Origin: an uncultured Lachnospiraceae bacterium
Lineage (GTDB): Bacteria; Bacillota; Clostridia; Lachnospirales; Lachnospiraceae
Assembly (NCBI GenBank): GCA_944383265.1
Contig: CALWOX010000009.1
Span: forward strand, 1-64,000
Direction of reading: 5' to 3'
Length of the DNA stretch: 64,000 nucleotides
Shown here: piece after piece, positions 51,324 through 61,541 of the stretch
How the letters are laid out: each line of letters begins with the position of its first letter
Position numbering within the stretch: the first letter of the stretch is position 1
Made by a program: the position numbers and the translations under genes
Notes under the pieces: model-generated
What the model was told of the DNA's origin: nothing
The model's database searches: none
Seen by the model: the letters and a program-made list of their open reading frames with translations, nothing else

Positions 51324-52604
51324 ATGGCGGGAGTATACAGTGTCACAGAGATAAATTCTTACATAAAAAATATGTTCATAAGAGACTTTGCCCTCTCAAA
51401 CATATGTATAAAGGGCGAGGTCAGTAATCTCAAATACCACAGCTCGGGACATATATATTTCACCCTGAAGGATGAGAACTCCGCCATAAATGCCGTGATG
51501 TTCGCCTCAAAAAGGCAGGGCCTTACCTTTCGCATGCAGGAGGGGCAAAGCGTGGAGGCGAGAGGACAGGTCACTGTATATGAAAAAACAGGTACCTATC
51601 AGCTCTATGCAAGGGAGATAAGGCTTTCCGGAAGAGGAGAGCTTTATGAGCGCTTTGAGAGGCTGAAAAAAGAGCTCCTTGAGATGGGCATGTTTGATGA
51701 GAGCTACAAAAAGCCTATACCGAGATATGCCCTCAGGATAGGCATCGTGACTTCCCCTACAGGAGCGGCCATAAGAGATATCATGAATATCGCCTTCAGA
51801 AGGAATCCCTATGTGGAGCTTATCCTTTATCCCGCTCCGGTTCAGGGAGATGAGGCGAAGTACAGCATAGTAAGAGGCATAGAGAAGCTTGATAAAATGG
51901 GCCTTGATGTTCTTATAGTAGGAAGAGGCGGAGGTTCCATAGAGGATCTTTGGGCCTTTAATGAGGAGTCGGTCGCTCGGGCGATATTTGACGCCGACAC
52001 GCCTGTTATATCGGCTGTGGGACATGAGGTGGACACGACTATCTCGGATTTTGCGGCGGATATGAGAGCCCCGACTCCCTCAGCTGCTGCGGAGCTTGCC
52101 GTATTTGATTACGAGGATTTTCTGGCGGAGCTTGATTCCTATAAGGTCGAGCTTTTAAGGTTGATCACAGGAAAGCTTGAGAAAAAAAGAGCAAGGCTGA
52201 GAGAAAAAAGCCTTGAGCTTTCTTTAAAGAGCCCGAGAAGCATTATCACAGAAAAAAAGAGCAGGCTTTCCGATGCGAAAAAAGAAATGACAAGGCTTAT
52301 CAGAGAGCGCATAGAGGACAGGAGATATATGCTTGAGTCGGCCGTGTACGAAATGAGGCTCAGTATGGACAGGGAAGTAAAGGATGCGAGAAACAGGCTT
52401 AAGCTCTCCGCCGGCAGACTTGAGCTTTTGTCGCCTCTTTCAAGGATTGCGGGAGGCTACGGCTACCTTATGGGAGAGGACAAAAAGGGAATACTCTCCG
52501 TGGAACAGGTGTCCGAGGGAGATATTATAAGGGCTTACATGAAGGACGGAGTGATAGCCGCAAAGGTAGAAAGCAAAGAAGGATGGGATCATTATGGCTT
52601 CTGA
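51324..52604 (+). CDS. xseA: Exodeoxyribonuclease VII large subunit
   Basis: A 426-residue nuclease subunit with an N-terminal OB fold (ICIKGEVSNLKYHSSGHIYFTLKDE), catalytic core including VGRGGGSIEDLWAFNEE and VGHEVDTTISDFAADMRAPTPSAAAEL, and a C-terminal coiled coil that binds XseB. It degrades single-stranded DNA. The 3' end overlaps xseB by 11 bases. Confidence 0.98.
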   Translation: MAGVYSVTEINSYIKNMFIRDFALSNICIKGEVSNLKYHSSGHIYFTLKDENSAINAVMFASKRQGLTFRMQEGQSVEARGQVTVYEKTGTYQLYAREIRLSGRGELYERFERLKKELLEMGMFDESYKKPIPRYALRIGIVTSPTGAAIRDIMNIAFRRNPYVELILYPAPVQGDEAKYSIVRGIEKLDKMGLDVLIVGRGGGSIEDLWAFNEESVARAIFDADTPVISAVGHEVDTTISDFAADMRAPTPSAAAELAVFDYEDFLAELDSYKVELLRLITGKLEKKRARLREKSLELSLKSPRSIITEKKSRLSDAKKEMTRLIRERIEDRRYMLESAVYEMRLSMDREVKDARNRLKLSAGRLELLSPLSRIAGGYGYLMGEDKKGILSVEQVSEGDIIRAYMKDGVIAAKVESKEGWDHYGF

Positions 52605-52821
52605 GAAAGAAAAGAAACCCACAATAGAGGAGAGCTTTGATGAGCTCGATGCTATAGTTGCCCGCCTGGAGGACGAAAAATGTCCCCTTGAGGAGAGTTT
52701 TGCCCTCTATGAGAAGGGAATGAAGCTGGTAAAGCAGCTTAATGAAAGCATAGACAAGGTGGAAAATCGCCTTAAGATAATAACCGGTGAGTCTGATGAA
52801 GGCTCATCAGGTGATGAATAG
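52594..52821 (+). CDS. xseB: Exodeoxyribonuclease VII small subunit
   Basis: A 75-residue helical-hairpin protein (IEESFDELDAIVARLEDEKCPLEESFALYEKGMKLVKQLNESI) that coats the XseA coiled coil. The overlap with xseA suggests coupled translation for subunit stoichiometry. Length is normal. Confidence 0.97.
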   Translation: MASEKEKKPTIEESFDELDAIVARLEDEKCPLEESFALYEKGMKLVKQLNESIDKVENRLKIITGESDEGSSGDE

Positions 52822-52839
52822 CAGATATTGGAGAAAATT

Positions 52840-53808
52840 ATGTCTGATATGTCAAAGGATTTTAATGAAGAGCTTTATAAAAGGATAGCATATATAAATA
52901 ATGCCCTTGGGAAATATCTCCCTGAGGAGACGGGAAAGCAAAAGACGATATTTGAGGCATGCAACTACAGCATACTTAACGGCGGAAAGAGGATAAGGCC
53001 AATACTTATGCAGTCGGCATATATACTGTGCCTCGGGGATGAGCTCGGAGCTGAAAGCTTTGAGAGGATAACAGCCTCTGAAAAATATAAGGAGAGCGTC
53101 ATTATGCCCTTTGCGGCGGCAATAGAGATGATACACTCCTCATCCCTTGTCCATGACGACCTTCCCTGTATGGATAATGACAGGCTGAGAAGAGGAAAGC
53201 TCTCTACCTGGGCAAAGTATGGAGAGGATATGGGAACTCTCGCGGGAGACGGGCTTATGATCTACGCCTTTGAGACGGCTGTAAAGGCTGCAAAGGCGGC
53301 GAATGCCAAGAATAAAGAGGAGCTTTTATCCTCCGTCATAAGGGCTACAGAGATACTTGCGGAAAAGACAGGTATATACGGAATGATAGGAGGCCAGACT
53401 GTAGACGTTGAGCTTACGGGAAAAAGGCCTGACATGGAGAGTCTTGAATTTATATACAGGCTTAAAACAGGCGCCCTTTTGGAGGCTTCATTTATGATAG
53501 GAGCCGTACTTGCGGGGGCTGACGATACTGTGGTGAAAAAGCTCGAAAAGGCTGCGGGAAAGCTCGGAATGGCCTTTCAGATACAGGACGATATACTTGA
53601 TGAGACCTCAAGCGAGGAGGAACTCGGAAAGCCGATACATTCGGATGAGAGAAACGAGAAATATACTTATGTCAGCTTAAACGGGATAGAAAACTCCAAG
53701 GCTCAGGTGGAAAGCCTTACAAAAGAGGCAAAAGAGCTTATAGGCAGCGTGGGCAAATATGAGTTTTTGGACATGCTGTGCGACTATCTTATAAGCAGAA
53801 AAAGCTGA
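52840..53808 (+). CDS. ispA: Polyprenyl synthetase (farnesyl diphosphate synthase type)
   Basis: A 322-residue prenyltransferase. The first aspartate-rich motif is DDLPCMDND in SLVHDDLPCMDNDRLRRGK, and the second is QDDILDETSS. It condenses isopentenyl diphosphate units to C15 (or C20) products for quinones and undecaprenyl synthesis. The TTG at 52828 opens the frame, but its TTGGAG is the ribosome site of the ATG at 52840. Standard order xseB-ispA-dxs. Confidence 0.94.
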   Translation: MSDMSKDFNEELYKRIAYINNALGKYLPEETGKQKTIFEACNYSILNGGKRIRPILMQSAYILCLGDELGAESFERITASEKYKESVIMPFAAAIEMIHSSSLVHDDLPCMDNDRLRRGKLSTWAKYGEDMGTLAGDGLMIYAFETAVKAAKAANAKNKEELLSSVIRATEILAEKTGIYGMIGGQTVDVELTGKRPDMESLEFIYRLKTGALLEASFMIGAVLAGADDTVVKKLEKAAGKLGMAFQIQDDILDETSSEEELGKPIHSDERNEKYTYVSLNGIENSKAQVESLTKEAKELIGSVGKYEFLDMLCDYLISRKS

Positions 53809-53822
53809 GGCAGGCAGAGGAA

Positions 53823-55691
53823 ATGATTCTTGAAAAAATAAAGGAGCCGAAGGATCTCAGGAGGCTCTCCAAAAAGGAATTGGATATACTTGCGGGAGAG
53901 ATCAGAAAATTCATAATTGAAAAAACATCAAGGACAGGCGGACATCTCGCCTCAAATCTCGGAGTCGTGGAGCTCACCATAGCTCTATATCTGGCTCTCG
54001 ATCTTCCCAAGGATAAGATCATATGGGATGTGGGGCATCAATCATATACTCACAAGATCCTTTCGGGAAGAAAGGACGGCTTTGACGGGCTGAGACAGCT
54101 TGGAGGGTTGAGCGGCTTCCCGAAGGTTACGGAGAGCCCCTACGACTGCTTTGACACGGGACACTCCTCCACATCTGTTTCAGCGGGCCTTGGTATCGCT
54201 CTCGGAAGAGATATAAAGGGAGAGGATTATAAGGTGGTCTCTGTAATAGGGGACGGAGCCCTTACGGGCGGAATGGCCTATGAGGCATTAAACAACGCCT
54301 CTCATATAAAGAAGAATTTCATAATAATATTAAACGACAACAACATGTCCATATCGGAAAATGTGGGCGGAATGTCAAGCTACCTGAACGGCATAAGGAC
54401 AGGCAAGGGGTATAATGAGCTTAAGAAAAATGTGGAGCAGTCCCTGAGATCTGTTCCTGCTGTGGGAGACCGCATTGCCGACAGGGTAAAGCGCATGAAA
54501 AACGGCATAAAGCAGCTGATAATCCCCGGAATGCTCTTTGAAAATATGGGGATCACATATCTGGGACCTGTGGACGGCCATGACATATCAGCCGTAAGGA
54601 GAGCTGTGGAGGATGCGAAAAAGCTTGACCATGCGGTAATAATTCATGTCCTTACAAAGAAGGGAAAGGGCTACAGGCCGGCCGAAGAGCACCCTGAAAA
54701 ATTCCACGGTGTGGAGCCCTTTAATATAAGGACAGGAAGGAGCCTCAGCGAGAAAAAGGCACCGAGCTATACTGATGTATTTTCAAAGAAGCTGTGTGAG
54801 CTTGCGGAGGAAAATAAAGACATTGTCGGAATAACGGCGGCAATGCCGGACGGAACAGGCCTGTCGGAATTCAAGAGACATTTCCCCGACAGATTTTTTG
54901 ATGTTGGTATAGCCGAGGCTCACGCTGTTACCTGTGCCGCGGGAATGGCGGTCGCGGGATTAAGGCCCGTGGTGGCTGTGTATTCCTCATTCCTTCAAAG
55001 AGCCTTTGACCAGATAGTTCATGATGTGTGCCTTCAGAACCTGCCGGTGGTATTTGCTGTGGACAGGGCGGGGCTTGTAGGAGCTGACGGAGAGACTCAT
55101 CAGGGCATATTCGATCTTTCCTATCTGTGTCAGATACCGAACATGACTGTAATGGCCCCCAAAAACAGCAGGGAGCTCTGCGCCATGCTTGAGTGGGCAT
55201 TTAAAAATCCCGGGCCTGTGGCTGTGCGCTATCCGAGAGGAACCGCATACGAGGGACTTTCCGATTTCTGTGACGAGATAGTGAAAGGAAAAGGGGAGCT
55301 GTTGCACGAGGGAAAGGATATCGCTCTTTTTGCGCTGGGCTCTATGGTGAGCACGGCGGAGCACATATCGGAAAAGCTCTCGGAGAGAGGATATGACCTT
55401 ACTCTTGCAAACGCAAGATTTGCAAAGCCCATAGATACTGAGCTTTTGGACAGGCTCTGCAGGACTCACAGGACCATCGTTACACTTGAGGAAAATGTGG
55501 AGCGGGGAGGCATAGGTCTCAGCGCTGACGCTTACATACACAAAAACTATCCTGAGGTAAAGATACTTAATATAACCATACCGGATGCCTATGTGGAGCA
55601 CGGAGACGTGACAGCCTTAAGGCATATATTAAGGATAGACTCAGACTCCGTCATAGAGAGGATGGAGGAGGAAGGCATAATAGAAAAATAA
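53823..55691 (+). CDS. dxs: 1-deoxy-D-xylulose-5-phosphate synthase
   Basis: A 622-residue thiamine diphosphate enzyme that makes DXP from pyruvate and glyceraldehyde 3-phosphate, the first step of the MEP isoprenoid pathway. TPP-binding GDGALTGGMAYEALNN is near residue 145, and the transketolase central domain has GIAEAHAVTCAAGMA and AVDRAGLVGADGETHQG. The ATG at 53823 follows AGAGGAA; the open frame from 53778 overlaps ispA and is not used. Confidence 0.98.
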   Translation: MILEKIKEPKDLRRLSKKELDILAGEIRKFIIEKTSRTGGHLASNLGVVELTIALYLALDLPKDKIIWDVGHQSYTHKILSGRKDGFDGLRQLGGLSGFPKVTESPYDCFDTGHSSTSVSAGLGIALGRDIKGEDYKVVSVIGDGALTGGMAYEALNNASHIKKNFIIILNDNNMSISENVGGMSSYLNGIRTGKGYNELKKNVEQSLRSVPAVGDRIADRVKRMKNGIKQLIIPGMLFENMGITYLGPVDGHDISAVRRAVEDAKKLDHAVIIHVLTKKGKGYRPAEEHPEKFHGVEPFNIRTGRSLSEKKAPSYTDVFSKKLCELAEENKDIVGITAAMPDGTGLSEFKRHFPDRFFDVGIAEAHAVTCAAGMAVAGLRPVVAVYSSFLQRAFDQIVHDVCLQNLPVVFAVDRAGLVGADGETHQGIFDLSYLCQIPNMTVMAPKNSRELCAMLEWAFKNPGPVAVRYPRGTAYEGLSDFCDEIVKGKGELLHEGKDIALFALGSMVSTAEHISEKLSERGYDLTLANARFAKPIDTELLDRLCRTHRTIVTLEENVERGGIGLSADAYIHKNYPEVKILNITIPDAYVEHGDVTALRHILRIDSDSVIERMEEEGIIEK

Positions 55692-55707
55692 CTCGGAGAA
55701 CAGCTTT

Positions 55708-56526
55708 ATGAAAAAAAGACTGGATATACTCTTAACTGAAAAGGGACTTGCGGCAAGCCGTGAGAAGGCAAAGACCGTCATAATGAGCGGAATAGTCTAT
55801 GTGGACGGGCAGAAGGAGGACAAGGCGGGCTCGATGTTTCCTGAGGACGCACTTATAGAGGTCAGAGGGAATACCTTGAGATATGTGAGCCGCGGGGGCC
55901 TGAAGCTTGAAAAGGCTGTGAACGAATTCGGGCTCGATCTGAAAGGGCTTATCTGCATGGATATAGGGGCATCCACAGGAGGCTTTACTGATTGCATGCT
56001 GCAAAACGGTGCCTCAAAAGTATATGCTGTGGATGTGGGCCACGGTCAGCTTGACTGGAAGCTGAGAAATGATGAGCGTGTTGTATGCATGGAAAAGACA
56101 AATATACGCTATGTGACAAGGGATGATATAGCGGATGACCTTGATTTTGCATCTGTGGACGTATCATTTATATCATTGGATAAGGTCCTTCCCCCCGCAA
56201 GAGAGCTGCTTAAGGAAGCGGGAAGGATGGTATGCCTTATAAAGCCCCAGTTTGAAGCGGGGCGGGAGCAGGTGGGAAAGCACGGAGTCGTAAGAGACAA
56301 GAAGGTTCACGAGGCGGTAATAAAAAAGATAACAGATCTGTGCAGTGAGATCGGATTTCTTATATTGGGACTTACGTATTCACCCATAAAGGGACCCGAG
56401 GGAAATATAGAGTATCTTATATATATCGAGAAGACCCGGGAGGGGGAGGCCTCCTATGAGGCAAACGCAAAATTTGTTGATAAAATCGGCGATACAGTCG
56501 AAGATGCACATGGGGAATTGGCATGA
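55708..56526 (+). CDS. tlyA: TlyA-family rRNA 2'-O-methyltransferase
   Basis: A 272-residue protein with an N-terminal S4 RNA-binding domain (RLDILLTEKGLAASREKAKTVIMSGIVYVDGQ) and an FtsJ-like methyltransferase fold (CMDIGASTGGFTDCMLQNGASKVYAVDVG). TlyA methylates cytidines in 16S and 23S rRNA in mycobacteria; Firmicutes forms (YqxC) are thought to do the same. Its stop overlaps the nadK start by four bases. Confidence 0.95.
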   Translation: MKKRLDILLTEKGLAASREKAKTVIMSGIVYVDGQKEDKAGSMFPEDALIEVRGNTLRYVSRGGLKLEKAVNEFGLDLKGLICMDIGASTGGFTDCMLQNGASKVYAVDVGHGQLDWKLRNDERVVCMEKTNIRYVTRDDIADDLDFASVDVSFISLDKVLPPARELLKEAGRMVCLIKPQFEAGREQVGKHGVVRDKKVHEAVIKKITDLCSEIGFLILGLTYSPIKGPEGNIEYLIYIEKTREGEASYEANAKFVDKIGDTVEDAHGELA

Positions 56527-57350
56527 AAAAATTTTTCATAATAGTAAATATGGACAAGGAGCTTGCTGTGGAGACAAAGAATTCCATAGTGAGCTTTTTG
56601 TCGTCTTACGGTAATGATGTGAGCTGCAGCGTCTGGGAGGGAGAGCCTCAGAGAAAATATGAGCTTCCAGAGGGCACAGACTGCATAATCACCATAGGCG
56701 GAGACGGAACGCTGATACAGGCTGCAAGAGCTACGGTCAGCACAGGCATACCTGTCATAGGGATAAACAGAGGACATATGGGATATCTTACCCAGCTTAC
56801 AGGGGAGGAGGATATTGAGCCTGCGATATTAAGACTTATAAATGATGACTTTATGACAGACGAGAGGATGATGCTCAAGGCTTCGATATTTCAGCAGGGC
56901 AAGCGCAGCTACAAGGATGTGGCGTTAAACGAGGTACTTTTGACGAGGCATGATTCCATAAGGACTATGCATTTTTCAGTCTATGTAAATGATGTATTCC
57001 TCAATTCCTACAGCGCCGACGGCCTTATAATATCAACTCCTACAGGTTCCACCGCCTACAGCCTTTCGGCAGGCGGGCCCATTGCGGAGCCGAAGGCGAA
57101 GCTTATGATAATGACTCCCATATGCTCACATACCATAAACGGAAGGAGCCTTGTACTCTCTCCGGAGGACAAGATAAAGGTGGTCGTGGGCTCACAAAAG
57201 CAGCTTGTCGCATGCGACGGAGATTCTGTTTTTTATCTCAATGACGGAGATGAGATACATGTCTCAAGGTCAAAGTATGTGACAAGGCTTGTAAAGCTCA
57301 AGGAAGAATCCTTCCTTGAGACTCTGAGAGACAAAATGAATTTCGTATAG
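56523..57350 (+). CDS. nadK: NAD kinase
   Basis: A 275-residue cytoplasmic kinase converting NAD to NADP. The GGDGT motif lies in TIGGDGTLIQAAR (around 58-70) and the NE/D region in DVALNEVLLTRHDS, and the C-terminal STPTGSTAYSLSAGGPI loop is intact. Length is normal. Confidence 0.98.
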   Translation: MKKFFIIVNMDKELAVETKNSIVSFLSSYGNDVSCSVWEGEPQRKYELPEGTDCIITIGGDGTLIQAARATVSTGIPVIGINRGHMGYLTQLTGEEDIEPAILRLINDDFMTDERMMLKASIFQQGKRSYKDVALNEVLLTRHDSIRTMHFSVYVNDVFLNSYSADGLIISTPTGSTAYSLSAGGPIAEPKAKLMIMTPICSHTINGRSLVLSPEDKIKVVVGSQKQLVACDGDSVFYLNDGDEIHVSRSKYVTRLVKLKEESFLETLRDKMNFV

Positions 57351-57383
57351 AAAAGTTCAGAGATACATAAGGAGAAGCTTTTT

Positions 57384-57833
57384 ATGAAGGTTGGAAGACA
57401 CGCAAAGATCGTGGAGCTTATAGGAAGGTACGATATAGAGACCCAGGAGGAATTAGCCTCCCTTCTCAATACCGAGGGCTATAATGTCACTCAGGCTACG
57501 GTATCGAGGGATATAAGGGAGCTTAAGCTCACAAAGGTGACAAATGCCGACGGAAAGCAGTGTTACAGAGTGCTGCAGGACAAGACCGGCTTTACACAAA
57601 AATATATAAATATTTTAAGGGACGGCTTTGTCTCCATGGATATGGCTCAGAACATACTTGTTGTAAAGACGGTTTCAGGAATGGCCATGGCGGTGGCTGC
57701 GTCCATAGACGCTCTCGATTACCATGAGATAGTGGGTTCCATAGCGGGAGACGATACCATAATGCTTGCCATAAGGACTGTGGACGACTGCCTTAAGGTA
57801 ATGGAGAGAATAAGAGATATAGTAAACGGATAG
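57384..57833 (+). CDS. argR: Arginine repressor
   Basis: A 149-residue regulator with an N-terminal winged helix (EELASLLNTEGYNVTQATVSRDIRELKL) and a C-terminal arginine-binding hexamerisation domain ending in VGSIAGDDTIMLAIRTVDDCLKVMERI. It controls arginine synthesis and use. The position between nadK and recN is conserved in Firmicutes and does not mean that arginine genes are adjacent. Confidence 0.97.
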   Translation: MKVGRHAKIVELIGRYDIETQEELASLLNTEGYNVTQATVSRDIRELKLTKVTNADGKQCYRVLQDKTGFTQKYINILRDGFVSMDMAQNILVVKTVSGMAMAVAASIDALDYHEIVGSIAGDDTIMLAIRTVDDCLKVMERIRDIVNG

Positions 57834-57843
57834 AGGAGAATAA

Positions 57844-59517
57844 ATGCTTGTCGGACTTACTGTAAAGGATCTGGCTCTCATAAAATATGCCGAGGTGGAG
57901 TTCGGAGAGGGCCTGAATATACTCACTGGCGAGACCGGAGCCGGAAAATCCATAATTATCGGCTCTATAGGCTTGGCCCTGGGAGCCAAGGCAAAAAGCG
58001 ATATTATCAGAAAAGGAGCTGAATCAGCATATGTAGAGCTTGTTTTTTCTGTTAAAGACGAAAAAAAGTTAAAAGATATAGAAGATGCAGGCATAATTCC
58101 TGATGAGGACGGACTCATAATAGTCTCAAGGCGTATCAGCCCGTCAAGAAGCATAAGCAGGATAAACGGAGAGACTGTCACCCTTGCAAGGCTGAAAGCC
58201 ATAACCTCTTTTTTGATAGACATTCACGGACAGCATGAGCATCAATCTCTCTTAAATCCGCAGAGACATCTTGAGATACTTGACGAGTACATAAGGGAAG
58301 AGACGGCTCCCCTTAAAAGGGAGCTGAAGGAGGCTTGGGAAAAATATCAGAGGGACACAAGACGCTTAAAGGACTTTGACATGGACGAGGACAAGCTCTT
58401 AAGGGAATGTGATTTCCTTAAGTTTGAGATAGACGAGATCGAAAACGCCTCCGTAAAGGAAGGTGAGGAGGAAGAGCTTTCCGAAAAATACAGAAAGTAT
58501 TCCCACAGGAAGGATGTGGTCGAATATGTCTCCGAGGCCTATGAAATATTGAACGAGGCGGGGATATCAGGAGCTCTTGCAAAAATAGAGGACGCATGCA
58601 GGTATGATGACGGATTAAATCCCGTAAGAGACCAGCTGTTTGACGCTGAGAGCATAGTCGGCGATTCCTTGAGGGAGCTCTCCACCTATGCTGACAACAT
58701 GGAATTTGACGAGGAGGAATTTGCCGCCATAGAGGAGAGACTTGATCTCATAAGGGGAATACAGGCAAAGTACGGAAACACAGCGAAAAAAATAGAGGAG
58801 GCCCTTTGCGAGAAAAAACGGAGACTTGCGGAGCTCTCAGACTATGATGAAAACAAAAAACGCTATGAAAGAGAGCGCAGGGAGAGCCTTGAAAGACTCA
58901 TGGAGCTCTCGGAAATGCTCAGTGAAAAGAGAAAAAGTGGAGCAAAGATACTGACGGAAAAAATAGCTCGCCATCTCTCGGACCTCGGCTTTAACTCCGT
59001 ATTTACGGATATGAGCTTTGAAAAAAAGGATATGCCTGATGCGAACGGCTTTGACAAGGCGGTGTTTATAGTTTCCTTAAATCCCGGGGAGACTCCCAAG
59101 CCCTTAAACGAGGTTGCCTCGGGAGGAGAGCTTTCGAGAGTCATGCTTGCCATAAAGACCGTACTTGCGGATACTGACGACATCCCCACGCTGATATTTG
59201 ACGAGATAGACACAGGAATAAGCGGAAGGACTGCACAGAAGGTATCGGAAAAGCTGTCGGTCATATCCCGAAGCCATCAGGTCATTTGTATAACTCATCT
59301 TCCCCAGATAGCGGCAATGGCCGATGTGCATTTCGTCATAAAAAAGACCGAGACAGAGGGAAGGAATGTGACCGCAATAGAAAGGCTTACCGAGGATGAG
59401 AGCATGGATGAGCTGGCAAGGCTTTTGGGCGGAGCAAGGATAACCGAGGCCGTAAGAACAAATGCCGGGGAGATGAAGAAACTTGCCAAAGAGGTAAAGG
59501 ATAGGGTATACTTATAG
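57844..59517 (+). CDS. recN: DNA repair protein RecN
   Basis: A 557-residue SMC-like ATPase in double-strand-break repair. Walker A GETGAGKSIIIGSIGLALG (around 30-48), long central coiled coils (about 160-345), signature VASGGELSRVMLAIKT and Walker B TLIFDEIDTGISG are all present. It closes the nusB-recN cluster. Confidence 0.98.
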   Translation: MLVGLTVKDLALIKYAEVEFGEGLNILTGETGAGKSIIIGSIGLALGAKAKSDIIRKGAESAYVELVFSVKDEKKLKDIEDAGIIPDEDGLIIVSRRISPSRSISRINGETVTLARLKAITSFLIDIHGQHEHQSLLNPQRHLEILDEYIREETAPLKRELKEAWEKYQRDTRRLKDFDMDEDKLLRECDFLKFEIDEIENASVKEGEEEELSEKYRKYSHRKDVVEYVSEAYEILNEAGISGALAKIEDACRYDDGLNPVRDQLFDAESIVGDSLRELSTYADNMEFDEEEFAAIEERLDLIRGIQAKYGNTAKKIEEALCEKKRRLAELSDYDENKKRYERERRESLERLMELSEMLSEKRKSGAKILTEKIARHLSDLGFNSVFTDMSFEKKDMPDANGFDKAVFIVSLNPGETPKPLNEVASGGELSRVMLAIKTVLADTDDIPTLIFDEIDTGISGRTAQKVSEKLSVISRSHQVICITHLPQIAAMADVHFVIKKTETEGRNVTAIERLTEDESMDELARLLGGARITEAVRTNAGEMKKLAKEVKDRVYL

Positions 59518-59579
59518 AATAAAACAGAAGGAATTCTGTGGGGTAAGGCTCCTTCGGAGTCTACAGTAAGGGGGTCAAA

Positions 59580-61025
59580 ATGAAAAATATATTACTTATA
59601 GCAAGTGAGGCTGTACCTTTCATAAAGACGGGAGGACTTGCCGATGTAGTGGGAAGCCTTCCGAAGAATCTCAATAAAGAGGAGTTCGACTGCAGGGTAA
59701 TAATACCGAAGTATCTCTGCATGAAACCTGAGCTTGCAGGGAAGCTTGAGTATGTAACGCACTTTTATATGAATTATCTCGGGGTAAGCAGATACGCGGG
59801 AGTACTTAAGGCGGAGCATGAGGGGATCACCTTCTACTTTATTGACAACGAATATTACTTCGGCGGGCCTTCACCCTATGGGGACTGGCTCTGGGACCTT
59901 CAGAAATTCTGCTTTTTCCAGAAGGCGGCGTTAAACGCATTGCCATTGATAGGCTTTAAGCCGGACCTTGTTCACTGTCATGACTGGCAGACCGGTCTCA
60001 TACCCGTATATCTCAAGGATTCTTATCACGGAGGAGACTTCTACAGAGATATAAAGACCGTATTCACCATCCATAATCTGAAATTTCAGGGCGTATGGGA
60101 CTTAAAGACTGTAAAGTGGCTGTCGGAGCTTCCTGATTATTATTTCACTCCGGACAAGCTTGAGGCCTACAAGAACGGAAATATGCTCAAGGGAGGAATA
60201 GTCTATGCGGATGCTGTGACTACGGTTTCCGATACCTATTCTCAGGAGATAAAAACTCCTTTTTACGGGGAGGGCCTTGACGGCCTTTTAAGGGCTCGCT
60301 CCGGAGATCTGAGAGGAATAGTAAACGGTATAGATTATGTGGAATTCGACCCGGATACGGATAAATATATTCCCGTTCACTATAACGCCAAAAACTTCAG
60401 AAAGCTTAAGGTAAAGAACAAGACCTTCCTTCAGGAGAGGCTGGGGCTTCCCAAGGATGAAGGGAAGTTTATGATAGGTATAGTTTCAAGGCTTACAGAC
60501 CAAAAGGGCCTTGACCTTGTGCAGTGCGTCATGGAGGAGCTATGCAACGACGATCTGCAGTTTGTGGTACTGGGAACAGGCGATGAGAAATATGAGAACA
60601 TGTTCAGGCACTTTGACTGGAAGTATCATGACAGAGTATCGGCTCAGATATACTACTCGGATGAGGTAGCCCATTATATTTATGCGGGCTGCGATGCTTA
60701 CCTTATGCCGTCGCTCTTTGAGCCCTGCGGACTTTCACAGCTCATTGCCCTGAGATACGGAACTATCCCTATAGTCAGAGAGACCGGAGGACTTAAGGAT
60801 ACTGTAGAACCCTACAATGAATTTGCGGGGACAGGAACAGGCTTCTCCTTTGCGAACTATAACGCTCATGAGATGCTTTCAATAATCAACTATGCAAAGG
60901 ATGTATATTACAATAAAAAGCGAGAGTGGAACAAGATAATAGACAGAGCCATGGCAAAGGATTTCTCATGGAGAGCTTCCGCAAAGAAGTATGAGGAGCT
61001 CTATTCATGGCTTACATCATTCTGA
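59580..61025 (+). CDS. glgA: Glycogen synthase (ADP-glucose type)
   Basis: A 481-residue GT5-family enzyme extending alpha-1,4-glucan from ADP-glucose. The N-terminal KTGGLADVVGSLPK (17-30) binds ADP-glucose, and the GT-B second lobe has GIVSRLTDQKGLDLV and PSLFEPCGLSQLIALRYGTIPIV. No glgB or glgC is adjacent. A small hairpin GGCTCC/GGAGTC (near 59548-59562) lies before its ribosome site AAGGGGG. Confidence 0.97.
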   Translation: MKNILLIASEAVPFIKTGGLADVVGSLPKNLNKEEFDCRVIIPKYLCMKPELAGKLEYVTHFYMNYLGVSRYAGVLKAEHEGITFYFIDNEYYFGGPSPYGDWLWDLQKFCFFQKAALNALPLIGFKPDLVHCHDWQTGLIPVYLKDSYHGGDFYRDIKTVFTIHNLKFQGVWDLKTVKWLSELPDYYFTPDKLEAYKNGNMLKGGIVYADAVTTVSDTYSQEIKTPFYGEGLDGLLRARSGDLRGIVNGIDYVEFDPDTDKYIPVHYNAKNFRKLKVKNKTFLQERLGLPKDEGKFMIGIVSRLTDQKGLDLVQCVMEELCNDDLQFVVLGTGDEKYENMFRHFDWKYHDRVSAQIYYSDEVAHYIYAGCDAYLMPSLFEPCGLSQLIALRYGTIPIVRETGGLKDTVEPYNEFAGTGTGFSFANYNAHEMLSIINYAKDVYYNKKREWNKIIDRAMAKDFSWRASAKKYEELYSWLTSF

Positions 61026-61049
61026 TCTCAAAACACCGGGGAATAAAAG

Positions 61050-61511
61050 ATGACAGTTTTTCAGGAGATATTAGCTAATCATACTTTGATAAGCGCTGTG
61101 GCCGCATGGGTTATAGCGCAGGTTTTAAAGACAATAATTGACTTCAGAGTATACAGGACCTTTCACCCTGACAGACTGACGGGATCGGGAGGAATGCCGA
61201 GCTCCCACTCGGCCTTTGTATGCGCTCTCGCCACCACGGCCCTCATGGAGTACGGGATTTCATCTTTTCAGTTTTCCGTGACCTTCGCCCTTGCGGCTAT
61301 CGTCATGTACGATGCCACGGGTGTGAGATGGGAGACCGGAAAGCAGGCCAAGATATTAAACAGGATACTCCATGAAAATATCTTTGAGTGGAAGGGACAG
61401 ATACTTGAGGAGAAGCTCAAGGAATATGTGGGGCATACTCCTCTGCAGGTATTTGCGGGAGCGCTGCTCGGAATAATCGTTGCCGCGGTTATAAACACCT
61501 TTCTCTATTAA
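61050..61511 (+). CDS. Divergent PAP2-family (DUF212) membrane protein
   Basis: A 153-residue membrane protein with about four segments. It keeps the PAP2-like signature GSGGMPSSHSAFVCALATT (about 49-67) and the DATGVRWETGKQAKILN block. Members (YuiD in Bacillus) are predicted phosphatases, but the full PAP2 catalytic triad is not obvious. It lies 24 bases after glgA. Confidence 0.93.
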   Translation: MTVFQEILANHTLISAVAAWVIAQVLKTIIDFRVYRTFHPDRLTGSGGMPSSHSAFVCALATTALMEYGISSFQFSVTFALAAIVMYDATGVRWETGKQAKILNRILHENIFEWKGQILEEKLKEYVGHTPLQVFAGALLGIIVAAVINTFLY

Positions 61512-61541
61512 ATATCGGGAGGTTTGAGGAAAGCTTTATTG